Notes: a model not told the origin generated them from the letters alone. A stretch of DNA of 64,000 nucleotides from Pyrus communis (GCF_963583255.1 NC_084807.1:23829572-23893571), one strand, 5' to 3'; numbered from the stretch's first letter, positions 23,588 to 35,601 are shown. Numbers and translations are program-made.

Positions 23588-24167
23588 GGCCATCTCCAAC
23601 CGAAGGGTTTAGAAGACTGAAAATAGTCCGAAAATTGTATCCAACTGAGGGGTAGGCCAGAGGGTTTGTGGGCCCCATGGAATCTGAAAGGGCCAAAGGG
23701 CTGGTCGCATGCAGCGAGCCAGGGGCTAGCCAGAAATTCCAGCAATTTTGTCCGATATAACCAACAGGAATGCTTACAAAAATTTAAAAGTTGTCACCAA
23801 TTACTGTTGGATTTAAATTTTTGGGCCCTTGTTTTTTTTTTTTTTTTTTTTTTTTTTCCTTAAAAATTCTAATTTTTTTTCCCTATAAATACCTAAACCA
23901 TTCATTCACCATTCCTCACAAAATTTTCACCATTCCTACACCATTTCAATTCTCATATAAGTTGTTGTAGTTTTTAAATGTAAATAATAAATTGTGTTTA
24001 GCCCTTGGTTGGAGATGTTTTTTGTGACAAGGCTAAAACGAGCCATTTGGCCCTCGGTTGGAGGTGGAGCCAAATATGGTTCTATATTGTTAATTAAAAT
24101 ATTAATATTTTGAAGGACCAAAAGATTAAAACGAGCCTTCTAACTAACCCTCAATTGGAAATGGCTT
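23588..24167. mobile_element. Tourist MITE, GGCCATCTCCAACC family, copy 1 (580 bp)
   Basis: The left end is GGCCATCTCCAACCGA; the right end is the decayed complement TTGGAAATGGCT. A TTA target duplication lies at 23585-23587 and 24168-24170. The last 180 bp match the right end of the transposase-bearing element at 12010-13853. It contains a poly-T run (about 23830-23857). Confidence 0.85.
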
Positions 24168-24411
24168 TAGACATTTAAACCTACTATAAACAGTAAACCA
24201 TTGGGCTTAGCAAAGATACTTACAATAAAGTACCTTGGTCTTAGCAAAGATGCTTACAATTACGTAATGAATCCCTTAATCTATGGATTATCAGCATGAT
24301 TTATCGTGTAAACACTTCATCACTTCCCCTCCAATCGAAATATAGTCGTGGGTTGTGCTTGCAATTGTCGGTTAGGGGCGTACGGCCACCTATACGATAA
24401 CAATTAATAAT

Positions 24412-24595
24412 GGATTAGGATTCTCTTCCCTCATCTTTTTATCCTCTTTTATCATCTTCTCTCACATTCTTTTATTTGTCTTTATCTTTCTATAAAAAAA
24501 AAATAATATAAGATGTTGACGCAACTTAATTGTGACCGTTTAAATAGGAGGGGAGGAAAGGGAAGAGGAAAAAAAAGGGGAGAGAATCTTACTCC
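24412..24595. mobile_element. MITE-like inverted repeat, GGATTCTCT family
   Basis: The left end is GGATTAGGATTCTCTTCCCTC and the right end is its rough complement, GGGGAGAGAATCTTACTCC. The middle contains AATATAAGATGTTGACG and TTAATTGTGACCG, shared with 57929-58093. No target duplication was seen. Confidence 0.55.
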
Positions 24596-24838
24596 ACTAT
24601 GTGGGGTTAGCTGTATAAATCTTAAAATGATATTGGACTCAATTTTGTGCAAAGTTTTTCGTTTGCTCCAAATACTCTACGTCATTTCTTAAAATCTCTT
24701 TCCAAATCTTCATCTACCTTTTTATTTTTGTTATATTGATAAAAAAACGATGATCCCTTCTACAATTAATCTTATGTTACCGAAGTCATAATCTCATTAT
24801 GAACCACCTAATGCATGCTACCAAATTAAATATGAGAC

Positions 24839-24931
24839 TACAACTTCTCAGTCCTGCATGAAAACTACAATAATATTAAAGGACCACAACTTCTCAGTCC
24901 TGCATGAAAATTACAATAATATTAAAGGACC
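24839..24931. repeat. 46-bp tandem duplication
   Basis: Two adjacent copies of a unit starting ACAACTTCTCAGTCCTGCAT and ending ATTAAAGGACC, differing at one visible base. Confidence 0.85.
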
Positions 24932-25365
24932 TAAGAGCATCTTCAAAGATGTGAAAAGATAAATGTTAAATGTTAATTTGATACTGACGTGGTAATGTCA
25001 AATTTTTTTTTTTTTCCAACCGATATATATATTTTTTTGGGTTATAAATTATTATTATTATTATTATTTATTTTTGTTATAAATGACATCTTCTTTGAAG
25101 ATGATCTAATATTGATATATTTTATCGTTTTGTGTCGTACGTAGTTCTGCTTGACTAATCTTATGCTACACTCGTGCTAGTGTTTTTATTATATATATAT
25201 ATATACACACACACACAGACAATGACATATGGGGTTTGTCTTGTATCACCTCGTGTGTTAATCACACTGAAAAATCTTTCGTGAAGTAGAATTTTCTTCC
25301 TTCTATTTTTATTCCCCTTTCTCTTCTCTTCTCACACTTTGCTCTTTGTCTTATTATCTCTACAA

Positions 25366-25403
<38 letters not shown>

Positions 25404-25540
25404 TCGTGATATAATCGTAATAATTCAAGTAAGAGATAAGAGAAAGAGGAGAGAATCGTCCTCCTTGCCTTATAGGTACAGAGGTAGATATAAGTGATTA
25501 ACTACTAAGGAGAAACGAAGAGAGTTACAAACTTACAACA
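24932..25540. other. Upstream region of UGT copy 3
   Basis: No gene. It contains an (ATT)n run near 25049-25075, TA/CA dinucleotide runs at 25189-25216 and 25370-25396, and a MITE-like segment at about 25286-25464 whose ends resemble the GGATTCTCT family. A weak GATATAAG near 25486-25493 could serve as a TATA element. Confidence 0.5.
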
Positions 25541-27528
25541 ATGGAGGAAAGGAAGGGCAGGAGATTGGTACTATTCCCACTGCCCTTGCAAGGCCATATA
25601 AACCCTATGCTAGAGCTAGCCAATATTCTGCACTTGAAAGGCTTCTCCATAACCATCATACACACCCATTTCAACTCCCTCAACCCTTCAACCTATCCCC
25701 ATTTCACCTTCCACTCCATCCCCGACGGCTTATCCGAATCCGAGGCCGCCACGAAGGATCTTGTTCTCCTTCTTTCTCTACTGAATGCTAAATGTATTGA
25801 GCCTTTTAGGGAGTGTTTGGTTAGGTTGTTATCGGATGCATCGGACGAGCCAGTTGCTTGCTTGATCTCTGATGTTATCCATTTCTTCACTGAATCTGTT
25901 GCTGACAGCCTTAAGATCCCAAGGATTGTGTTGAGGACGGGGGGTGCTTCTTCTTTCGCTGTTTTTGCCGCCTTTTCGCTTCTGAGGGAAAAGGGGTACC
26001 TCCCTATTCAAGGTTTGGTTTTCTTGCTTTTCTTTCTTTCTTGGTAATTGGTTGGTAAGATGCAGATTTAATGGTAAAATTTGTACCACCTTAAAATTGC
26101 CTCAGGCCTAAGGTTGATATGGTAGAACCTGATGCGGCCAAGTTAACTAGAAACAGTGTGAGCGCTCTTCTTTCCATCAAGTTTGAACCCTCTTTCCACA
26201 CTAGAAAAACTGATCTAGTAAAACCCATGAGTCCGACAAAAATTATATGCTATTAGCCTTTTACATGTTGCTTGAACTAATCAGTTAGGCCGGTTATTCT
26301 TGACAGTGTACATACTCACTTGCATCCAAACTCAGATGTCTCTCCTTGTAGATTAGAGTAGTTTAAAACATTGCACCTTGTCAAAAGAAATCTAATCATA
26401 ACTTATTTACCATAACAATAGGACAACTAATTTTCCTTTTCAACTGTGTTCTTCACAAATAATCCCCTCAAATCTACCGTTCATGGGCAAAGCCACTTAA
26501 AGCCCTGTTTTGAAGGAAAATAACTATAAGTGAAGGATGCTTCTGTAGTTTGAATCTTTAAATGTTTCTCACTAACATTATCATATCGCACGAACTAATT
26601 AAGTATTTTTAATTTGTCTTAAGAGTCTCGATTAGAAGAGCCGGTGATAGAGTTTCCACCTATCAAGGTCAAAGACCTTCCATTGATCAACAGGTGCATC
26701 ACAGAGGAATATAGCAAACTAGTATCTGGCCTGTCAAACGGAGCCAAAGCTTCATGTGGAGTTATCTTCAACACTTTTGAAGACCTTGAAGAACATGCAC
26801 TGGCCAGAATAAACCAAGAACTCGCCAACATTCCAATTTTCCCAATAGGCCCGTTTCACAAGTTTTACCCTACATCTTCTTCAAGTGACTTATTCTCAAT
26901 AGACCACAGTTGCATTTCGTGGCTAGACACTCAAGCACCAAAATCTGTTGTCTATGTTAGTTTTGGGAGCATTGCTGCAATGAAGGAAGCTGAATTTTCA
27001 GAGATAGCTTGGGGGCTAGCCAACAGCAATCAGCCCTTCTTGTGGGTGGTTCGGCCCGGGTTAGTCCAAGCATCAGAGCCGTTTCCGAGCGGGTTTCTCG
27101 AGACTTTGAATGGGAGGGGTCACATTGTCAAATGGGCACCTCAGAAGGAGGTGCTCGCCCATCCAGCAATTGGAGCGTTTTGGACTCACAACGGCTGGAA
27201 CTCGACACTGGAGAGTGTTTGTGAGGGGGTCCCTATGATTTGTATGCCATGTTTTACTGATCAAATGGTGAATGCAAGATTTGCAAGTGATGGTTGGAAG
27301 GTAGGGTTACAGTTAGAGAATCGGATGGAGAGAGGTGAGATTGAAAGAACAATTAGAAAGCTAGTGGTGGAAAAAGAAGGGGAAGAGATCAGAGACAGAG
27401 CCTTAAAACTAAAGGAGAAAGCTAATCTGTGCTTCAAACAAGGTGGCTCGTCGTACCAATCCTTGGATGGCTTGGTCAAACACATTTTATTGTTAGAATC
27501 AGTTGTCTTTCAATCTCAGAGTCATTAA
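25541..27528 (+). CDS. UDP-glycosyltransferase, UGT76-like, cluster copy 3
   Basis: Two exons, 25541-26012 and 26624-27528, intron 611 bp; the product is 458 aa. The start MEERKGRR aligns with the other copies. LQGHINPM carries the presumed catalytic His and CLISD the Asp. The PSPG box runs from W328 to Q371 with THNGWNS and EGVPMIC. The final Gln suggests UDP-glucose as donor. All three copies share the splice phase and the SRLEE start of exon 2, so they are tandem duplicates. This copy is separated from copy 2 by about 5 kb of later insertions. The C-terminus has an extra tail (SVVFQSQSH) beyond the usual end. No defect is visible. The acceptor is unknown; UGT76 enzymes include cytokinin, salicylate/isoleucic-acid and iridoid transferases. 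Confidence 0.9.
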
Positions 27529-27824
27529 TGGGGAGAATCTATCTTTTAACCGGTTCAATGTCATTTTGTATCACATGGAGAAAAATAAATAAATAAATAA
27601 AAAAAGATAAAATCAAGAATAACTAAAATCTCTGCAAGGAAATCCTTACTCGGCCTTCGGAGTTGTATGTTGAAAATCAAATTACATGTAACGAACGGAT
27701 GAACAAACGGATTACAAAATTAGAATATTATGAAAAACGAAGGAATAATCCAAATTCGTCGAAATGGTTACATAACTCGAATGGACTACATTATGAGTGA
27801 CTTGTTATTGTATGGGGTTACAAA

Positions 27825-27863
<39 letters not shown>

Positions 27864-28395
27864 CTAATATAATCCTAGTAAGCAAGGAAACGAAACCCTA
27901 ATACTAACGGGCTACGCCCAAAAACCAAACATTAAAATAAATCGAAATACTAATATTTTCCAACACTCACATCAAACTCATTGTGGTACACAACATGAGT
28001 TCGCCAACAGACAGATATGGATATAAATTCCGTTATGCTTACTTCCGATGCTAATTCTCTTATGAAAGTTAGTGCAACTGCAAGATTCCGGTGGCAATGC
28101 CAATGCAAGATTTTGACGCTAGTGCTAGTGCAAAATTCTAATGCCAATACCAGTGCAAGTGCAAGTGCCATTGCCAATTCCAATACCAATACTAGTGCAA
28201 ACTTCCCTAAAGCTAAGTGCGAACTTCCAAACAAAAGGAAACGTTTATTCACCATGTACAGAACGTCATTCAAGTGGTCAACATTCCACATTCGAACAAT
28301 CATTGTGTTAGAAAAGCAACAACAAACTTCGAACAATTCAAGCAAATGAGCAACCAAATCATTCAAACAAACTAACAGCATGTGTGTGGGCCTTA
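27529..28395. other. Spacer with low-complexity DNA
   Basis: No gene. It contains a (TA)n microsatellite at about 27829-27862 and a degenerate hexamer array at 28060-28200, listed separately. Confidence 0.5.
28060..28200. repeat. Degenerate hexanucleotide array
   Basis: Units such as AGTGCA, ATGCCA and ATTCCA recur about every 6 bases (for example AGTGCAAGTGCAAGTGCC). In one plus frame they would encode an Asn/Ala/Ser/Thr-rich stretch, but no gene features surround it. Confidence 0.65.
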
Positions 28396-29191
28396 GGTCA
28401 TCTCCAACCGATCCGGCCAGAAGGTCAGAGGGCTGAAAATAGCCTGAAATGACACAAAAACGGTCTCCAACCCAGGGTTAGGCCAAAGGGCTCGTGGGCC
28501 CCACGGGGCCAAAAAAGGGAAAACAGGCCAACCAGCTGGCCCAAGGAAGCCAGCCAAGTAGCCCTGGGTTGGCCCAAGAGGTGAATCCAACGGCTACAAC
28601 GTGTAGCCCCGTGCTAGCCCAAGAGGTGAATCCAACGACTACTAACATCGGCTAGCCGTTAAATTTGAATATATTTTTTTCTTTACAACTTTTTTTAAAC
28701 AAAAATTAACAATTCTAATTGTTTTCCTGTAACTACCTAAGCCATTAAACAACAGTAAATAACATTGAGTAACATTAAACAAAATTAAATAACATTAAAC
28801 TTAAACAACATTAAAAAAAACATTTAACAACCTAAAACAACATTAAGTAAAATTATTGACACGTGGCACTCGAAATCCGAGACGTAAATTTATTGAGATT
28901 CCAATTCGAAAAATTATTGGCATTCCATCTTGAAAAATTATTGTGGTAGTTTAATTTAAGTAACCATATTAATTCAATTAAAATAATAAATTATATTTAG
29001 CCCTATGACCCTTTAGTCTCCTCGGTTGGAGATGATTTTTTGTCACAGGGCTATGGTTGGTCTATGGCCCTCTGACCCCTCAGTTGGAGATGGTAAGAAA
29101 TATGGTCAGCACTGTTCATTAAAATATTAATTTCTTGAAAGGGTATAGGGCTAAAACGAGCCATCTAACCCTACTTCGATTGGAGATGGCC
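28396..29191. mobile_element. Tourist MITE, GGCCATCTCCAACC family, copy 2 (796 bp)
   Basis: The left end is GGTCATCTCCAACCGA and the right end is GATTGGAGATGGCC. A TTA target duplication lies at 28393-28395 and 29192-29194. It contains a tandemly repeated CCAAGAGGTGAATCCAACG block (about 28573-28640) and an AACATTAAAC-rich middle that matches the left part of the Harbinger element at 12010. The last 200 bp match that element's right end. No transposase frame. Confidence 0.88.
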
Positions 29192-29194
29192 TTA

Positions 29195-31269
29195 AAGATT
29201 CAAAAAACGCCAACCTTTTCTCCTTGCTGGTGAGGGTCTCAAAACCTCAAAAACAAACAACTATTTTTCTATTTTCATTGTCTTTTTCCTCCTTTCTTCC
29301 TCCCCTCATCTTTCTTTTTGTCTTTGAGAAATGCAAGAGAGATTAAATGTGTGGAGTAAATTTTGTAAAGTTAAGTAACATGAAAATTGATGATTGGACT
29401 ATTACTCAAGTGTTGATTAATGTGTTTATTTCTTATTGATGGGTGACACATCATTTAGTTTACAAGTTTAATCCCAAACATTACTCTTTTTCTTTTTTCT
29501 TTTTTTTTTTTTTCTTTCCTTTTTTTTTTTTCCCCCTTTTTTTTTCTCTTCGTTGCCTTTCCTTTTCTGTTTACAAGTGCAGCATCAAAGCAACTCCAGT
29601 GCAAAACGAACGAGGTGGAAAGGGTGCAGATGTAGTGCGGGAAATAGTGTGGTGATGCAGCTGGTGACGTGCATATCAGAGTGGCGACGATGCGGAAGTT
29701 CATCCGATTGAAATGGTGGTAGAACGAATTTGGGTACAAGCAGACGGAGAGAGTGCAGAGGGTGAGGACAAACTCGATCCGAGTTTGTGGTTTTTGGGTT
29801 GAGCACCAGCGGCTGTGGGGCAGCGGATACAGGCGACAGGCAGATTGATACCAAACAAAAGAAGCTCAATACCACGCTGACACCAAGTTGAAAATTTGAG
29901 TAGACATAACGTATTCGTCATTGGCATTTGGATTTTAAAGTGGATGGAGTGATAAGACACTTGGGTGGCTTAACATCACTCTAATTTTATGTTTAATTTC
30001 AGATATGATTTTTAACTAATCTCATCATGTCACATGTCATTATCTAGAGTAATAATTTTGCGGTTAGATTGTTAACTAATTCCATAGCGTCATGTATCAT
30101 GATCTTGTAATTTTTATTTTTTTAATATTTTTCTAACCAAATTAATACGGACTATTAGATTTTTTTTCCTTTTTCTTTTTTGCAATCTAACAACTCATAT
30201 TGTGCCACGTGGGCTCACCAGTAAAAAGATAATTTTTTGAATTTTTCATTTTTTTTTTTGGAAAAAATATGGGCCATAGGATACATAGCCGTTGGCTTTT
30301 TGCAAATCTAATGGCAGTTAGGGTGAGTGCGCCAACGTGGCCCCAACGCCTGGGTTTTGGGCAATTGACTCACCATCACGCGCACATGAAGCATCGCACA
30401 TGACGTAAAAAAAAAAAAAAAAAAAACTATAATGTGGTTGACGTCAGCCTGATATCTCATAAACTCAAGCGCAAACACAAACAACTCTTACTCAATTACG
30501 TGGTCAAGAATTGATGGGCGCACGAATAGCCCGACTTTTTGAACTGGGGTGGAGAGGGTGTTTTGTGTTTTAGAGCTCTAAAGGATAATGCAACTAGGTA
30601 AAGACATATATTATCTTAGTATTTGCTCATACTTAGCTCACATATCCTTTCAATTGCTTATACTTTGCTCACACACACATTCCTTTTTCTCGTATTTCTA
30701 TTTAACTTTATCTCTTGATTTCTTCAATTAAAAAGCTAAAAATAAGCAAAAGTGTATTACTAAGACTCACTCTAATTCTTAGAATAAAACTCAAAATTTA
30801 GCTTCTAAACTCATCCCAGCTCACTCAAACCCTTGAGCCAAAATTGAGTTTTGCGTTAAAACTTATTTTTGGGGCAAATTTAACACAAGAAATCGGCTTG
30901 AGTAAAAAATATTGGCCCACTGTGGGCGTAGACACGCTGAGAAAAAGAGAGAGCGTGCTAGTTAACGCGCTAAAAGCATGGCAACACGCCAAAAAGCAAG
31001 AAAATGGGACAGCTTTGAGGGGAAGTGAGGCCCAACCTGATGGGTTGTCGACCACCCATATGCAATCCCATCTCTTATATTTCTATCAGATGACATAGAT
31101 TATTGAGTCGTTGGATCACCAACGGTCTAGATTCAAAAGTATATAATTTTAAATTTTAAATTTACAAATACATTAAATCCAACGAGTGAGATTTAATATG
31201 ATCAAATCTAACAATCCAAAATTAAATCAACAACTAGGTGCAATGCCTTGTTTCGTCGGTTTAGTGATT
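29195..31269. other. Gene-free stretch
   Basis: No gene recognised. A pyrimidine-only tract lies at about 29481-29551. Open frames at 29443-29960 and 30825-31098 resemble no known protein. A dispersed repeat occupies about 29345-29455, and a poly-A run lies at about 30406-30426. Confidence 0.5.
29345..29455 (-). repeat. Dispersed ~100-bp repeat, copy B
   Basis: The reverse complement of this segment matches 4112-4212 with shared blocks such as AATAAGAAATAAACAC and TTTACAAAATTTA. Confidence 0.6.
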
Positions 31270-34050
31270 TTTCAATATTTATCGGAATCTAAATTTTTTT
31301 AGGTTAAAATGTTTACAAAATTAATTATGATAGTGTAACAATCAATTCCTAATTTTACGACTTTATAAATTTTAAAAATGTGAATTGATGAAAATGCCCT
31401 AGAGGCGAGATTATTGACTTCCATTGACCGTTATTTCGTGACTCGTATGAGCCATTATTTTACCGTATTCTCGAAGTTCTTGATGATACGAACACGTACA
31501 CGCAGGCGAAATGGAAATCGGAGTTACGTTGGAGGCTTTACGGAACTACAAATCCAAATAATACTTTTGTAAAAATTACTATTTATTAGTTCTCATAATT
31601 ATTATATTATTATTTTAACAATTATTGCTGAGATATTTTATTAATTTAAGATTATTTTTGGCCCGTGGGGCCCACACATCACAAACTCACCACTCACTCT
31701 CTACCGCGTGTTCCCCTCTCCCTCACTTTATCTCTCTTGTTTTCCCTTAGCTCTCTGTCTTTCAGACACCCTCTTGTCCTCTCCGTGGAACCTAGCAAGA
31801 ACCGAGACCACCGGCCCTCCAACTCTAGTGAGAGTTAAAGACACCCAAGCCACCAACTCCTACTCTGTTTCCTTGTCCAAACACTAAAACCAGAAATGAA
31901 GCTGGCTGTGCTCAATGGCCATTGTCACTGTTCATAATAACCTTCGGCAAATCCTTCACGATTCGAGTTACGATAAACCTAGAAATCGACGTCAATCATC
32001 TTTGATCACTGTTTTGTATATGATTCTTGCCTTATTTGAGAGAAATGTTGAAGTTTTGATGCAGATTAATTCGAGGAAAACTTTCCCCAGTTTTCCGGTG
32101 AGAATTCGACGGCTTCGAGCCATTTTCCGACCAACTTCGGCCACAGATGGGCCTTGAATGGATATAATTTGAATCCTTATCTCCCTAGCTTCATTTTGGT
32201 TTTTTTAATTTTTTTTATTGTAGTTGAGTTTTGAACCTGTTATCGCCATTTGAAGTTTTCCGGCCATCATTTGCGATTATGGCATTCTTTTTCATTTAGC
32301 CCCTGCGGGTTCAACCCGCGAGCCCAAACGAGTCAACCCAACCCGATAGGAAAAAAAAAAAATCTAAACCCAGATTCAAGCCTGGATTTGACACGGGCCC
32401 AAACCCGAGGATCCGACCCGACCTACTTCCCAAAACCTGATATGGAATATTCCTGGGATATTCTCTAAGTTGACTTTTTTTAATGTTCGTGGAAACCCTC
32501 CTAGGCTAATTTCGACGCCTTGAGTCCATTTTTGACATCCATTTAGTGAAATTTTGAAGTTTTAACGTAGTTGATCGGCTCGGTGACTCAGTTGACTTTT
32601 TAGGATTGACCATTGACTTTTTGTTGACTTTTTACGAAATTGTCCGGGACCTTTCTACGCGTATTTCGACTCCCTGATTCCAAATCCGCACTCTGTTTTC
32701 CCAACTTTAATTGTTTTAGTTGAGTTTTACTGATGGAACCCAATATTATGCATAGGTGTGATTACTATCGGAGACACCGGCCTTCTTAGTTCGAACTGTT
32801 GCGACCTTGCAAGTATCTGTGAGTGGGTCTTTTCTTTTATATAGTATATATAGTATATTTCTTTAGTTTCCATATGTATTTAATAATGAATTTTCTACGT
32901 GATACCATAATTAAATTAACGTTTATAAGAAATGTCATATTGATGAGAATTAGGAAATTATTATAAATCATACGTGATGCATAGGTATGTGTACTATTAT
33001 GGGATGCTTTAATTATATTTACAACCATGAATAATACCATAGTGACTAGAACTATTGGATTTCTGTGGCAGGACCATATTCACGTTATCTGTTCATAGTT
33101 GCTACACTAGTGTTTGTACTTGCTCGGGCTAAGGCCAGATTTCATGTGTATGTTCACATTGCATCGTACGCTCACTTTGGATCCATTATAGGTGCCAGTC
33201 CTGTCCTAGATTGTTATAGCTAATTAGGACTCGTATGTGAGTGCATAGCACCAGTCTTCACATGATTGTAGTATTATAGCGTAAATCATTATTACACCCA
33301 GTCTTGTTCATGTCACAATATCTCTGCATGAACTCGTGTGTCAGCGTATGTTGATGAGCACTCGATATGATATGTTTATTTCTACGAGATATTGTGATTA
33401 CTAGAAGTTATATGCTTATTTACAAATTATTGTGAAGTATTGCATTTTTGAGGTATTGATGGCTATGGAGTATTTTCATACTATAAGTAGTATCTTATAA
33501 TTGGAAACTATACTTGTCTCACGACGAGGGGTTATACGTTTTCAAAAAGGTTTCTACAAAACTTTATTTTAGGACCACTCACCCTTGCTTTTCGCCCTTC
33601 CAGGATTTAGTGGCAGTGTTCGTGTCGACAAGGATTTCTAGCAAACGTTGATATCATAGACTACTCTCGATGGTATAGCTCTTATTCTAATTTTACTGTA
33701 CTCTACTTGTGCTCTGACATCCCATGTGAAATGGGTTCATTCCCACTCACAAGCGCACTCTTATATTTAGGCACTTTTAGGGTCAAATTTATTCATTTTT
33801 TCCACATCACTACACTTTATGGCTTCGTCACCTTCCTGGTGTCGGCTAGCACAGCTCGATCCGGAGTCTAAGTGGACATCCCGGGTCAAAGTGTGTCAGA
33901 TAGTCTACATAATTTTTATTTAGAAAAAAATTACCTAAATTTATTCTCTAATAATTTCAGACTAAAAATTTAATCCAAATTGATTGGAGCAGAAAAGTTT
34001 TTGAGTTAAAGCCTAAATTTTATGGCTGAAATTTTTTAGATTTTAACCCA
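31270..34050. mobile_element. Old Tourist-like MITE remnant split by a solo LTR
   Basis: The DNA at 31270-31333 and 33904-34047 forms one continuous match to the MITE at 44239-44630. The left piece has CAATATTTATCGGAATCTAA and the right piece has GGAGCAGAAAAGTTTTTGAG, in the right order. The solo LTR with its target duplication sits exactly between them. Both outer ends of the MITE are missing. Confidence 0.75.
31334..33898. mobile_element. Solo LTR of a Ty3/gypsy-type retrotransposon (2565 bp)
   Basis: It begins TGTAACA and ends GTGTGTCA, and is flanked on both sides by the 5-bp duplication GATAG (31329-31333 and 33899-33903). It has no internal retroelement genes, so it is a solo LTR left by recombination between two LTRs. 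The block near 33523-33605 (ACGACGAGGGGTTA, then CTTTTCGCCCTTCCAGG) is shared with the LTR at 9875-12009. Short open frames inside (for example 31915-32157) are not genes. Confidence 0.88.
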
Positions 34051-34067
34051 AAAAAATTTATGGATAT

Positions 34068-35150
34068 TAGGGGTGGGCACTTTGGAACCGAAAACTAAAA
34101 CCAAAACACGAACCAAATTGAACCACACCGAATAGTTTGGTTTTAACCGCAGTGTAGGAAAACGGTTTGGTTTCAATATTGGCTTTTGAAAACCAAACTG
34201 GACCACAAATATATAAAGAACCTTTAATTGAATAACCATATTAGATGTTATGTTTTAATTAGGTGTTTGTTACACTCCATACATTTAATTATGTTTCCTG
34301 CTTAGTGCTACTCTCGGTCTCATTTGGCATTGGGGACAAAACATTTTCATAAGGGGTGTGATATCCACACACTCCATTTTACTTCTCACATACCCTTTTA
34401 ATTTTCGATCGTCAGATCAGATGAATTGAAGAAGATCAATAGACAAAAATTAACAAGAGGTGTGTGAGAAGTAATTTGGGATGTGTGGATAGCACATTCC
34501 TTTCATAATATCGGTTCTTGTGTATGCATGTAAATAAGATTCAGATATGTATGTTTTTTGTCCTCAATTGCTCTGTTTGGGCGATTATTACTTTTTTTAG
34601 ACGCCGATGGCGGGTTCTGGATAAGGTACTAAAGGCTTCAATAATAGTTTTTCTGGGTGATGAATGTGAAATGGTAATAGATATTGACTAGGGTACATTA
34701 ATTTGTAAAAATTGGTTTATTTTGGTTGAAAATATTTTGGTACAAAATGATAGAAGTGTATCAATTTGTTTCATTGTTATTTACTCAAACTCTATCTGAT
34801 TTGGTTAGGCCTGAGGAATCCTTACGACACTTTGTTGTGGTGGGGAGTGACAAGAGTCTAATTAGTAGTTAGCAGTAACACCTCTCTCTTAGGGTGTGTA
34901 TGCTTTGTTTAATATTTTTTGTGAGAGAGGGGGGAGAGAGAGAAAGAGAGGACAAAGAGAAAAATTTTCATTTTGTATGTAAGTGGTTTGAAAATCGAAC
35001 CGAAACTGTTTGAAACGGCACCAAATCGAACCAAACGATTTGGTTTTATTTTGATTTTGACTTCAAAATCGCACCAAATCAAACCGTAAAAAATTATAAT
35101 TTCAATTTCGATTTCACTCAAAATCGCATAATCCAACCGTGCCCACCCTA
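34068..35150. mobile_element. hAT-like non-autonomous element with nested MITE
   Basis: The ends are TAGGGGTGGGCAC and GTGCCCACCCTA, matching the end type of the 470-1618 element. The flanking octamers ATGGATAT and GTAGATAT agree at 6 of 8 positions, a decayed target duplication. The subterminal regions carry many copies of AACCAAA/TTTGGTT in opposite orientation. A 148-bp foldback MITE (34353-34500) sits inside. No transposase frame. Confidence 0.7.
34353..34500. mobile_element. Foldback MITE, 148-bp family, copy 2
   Basis: The left end is GGGGTGTGATATCC and the right end is GGATAGCACATTCC, with inverted arms of about 60 bp. A perfect 8-bp flank TTTCATAA lies at 34345-34352 and 34501-34508. 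The element is inserted inside the hAT-like element 34068-35150. Confidence 0.85.
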
Positions 35151-35445
35151 GTAGATATTGCTTCCCATAAACAAAACCGTTCCATTTCAATGGTGGCAAT
35201 TCCAACTTGCCTCGAGTCAGAGTCGCATGCAATGTCCAATGGATTTTTTAACTAACAATTATTTTTGTGGGCTCAAAAGGAACTAACCCAATTTATTCAT
35301 GGACCTGAGATAAGAGCACTGGGCTGCCGTTCTTGAAATTATTATTTTTTTTTTTTGAAAAAAAAAAAAGAAAAAAAAAGGCGTTTCAGGAAGTCAATGG
35401 AAGCTCGTAGAACTCTCTGTTTTTCTCTCTTTTCTGGATAAGTAT

Positions 35446-35455
35446 GGAACTTTCC
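35446..35455 (+). promoter_or_regulatory. Heat-shock element upstream of sHSP copy 1
   Basis: GGAACTTTCC fits the paired nGAAnnTTCn core bound by heat-shock factors and lies 48 bp before the TATA box. A TTCTGGATAA block just upstream (35432-35441) recurs in the promoter of sHSP copy 2 (42996-43005). Confidence 0.6.
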
Positions 35456-35502
35456 GTAATTCTCAAAGATCCACGAAAACGCCTGAATCTTCTTTGGAAA
35501 CC

Positions 35503-35510
35503 TATAAATA
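35503..35510 (+). promoter_or_regulatory. TATA box of sHSP copy 1
   Basis: TATAAATA lies 92 bp before the start codon, giving a leader of about 65 nt, normal for small heat-shock genes. Confidence 0.7.
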
Positions 35511-35601
35511 CACCTAGTCCGTACTCAGCCTCGTCAGATAAAGATATTCCAAAGCGTCTAAAATACTTCTAAGTTTACACCCAGCAAAAAACCCAGTACC
35601 C

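Noticed and set aside
28017..28349. 110-codon frame with Asn/Ala/Ser repeats
   Set aside because: The repeats come from a DNA hexamer array. No promoter, intron signal or homologous domain supports a gene.
31915..32468. Two small open frames
   Set aside because: They lie inside the solo LTR and match no retroelement or host protein.
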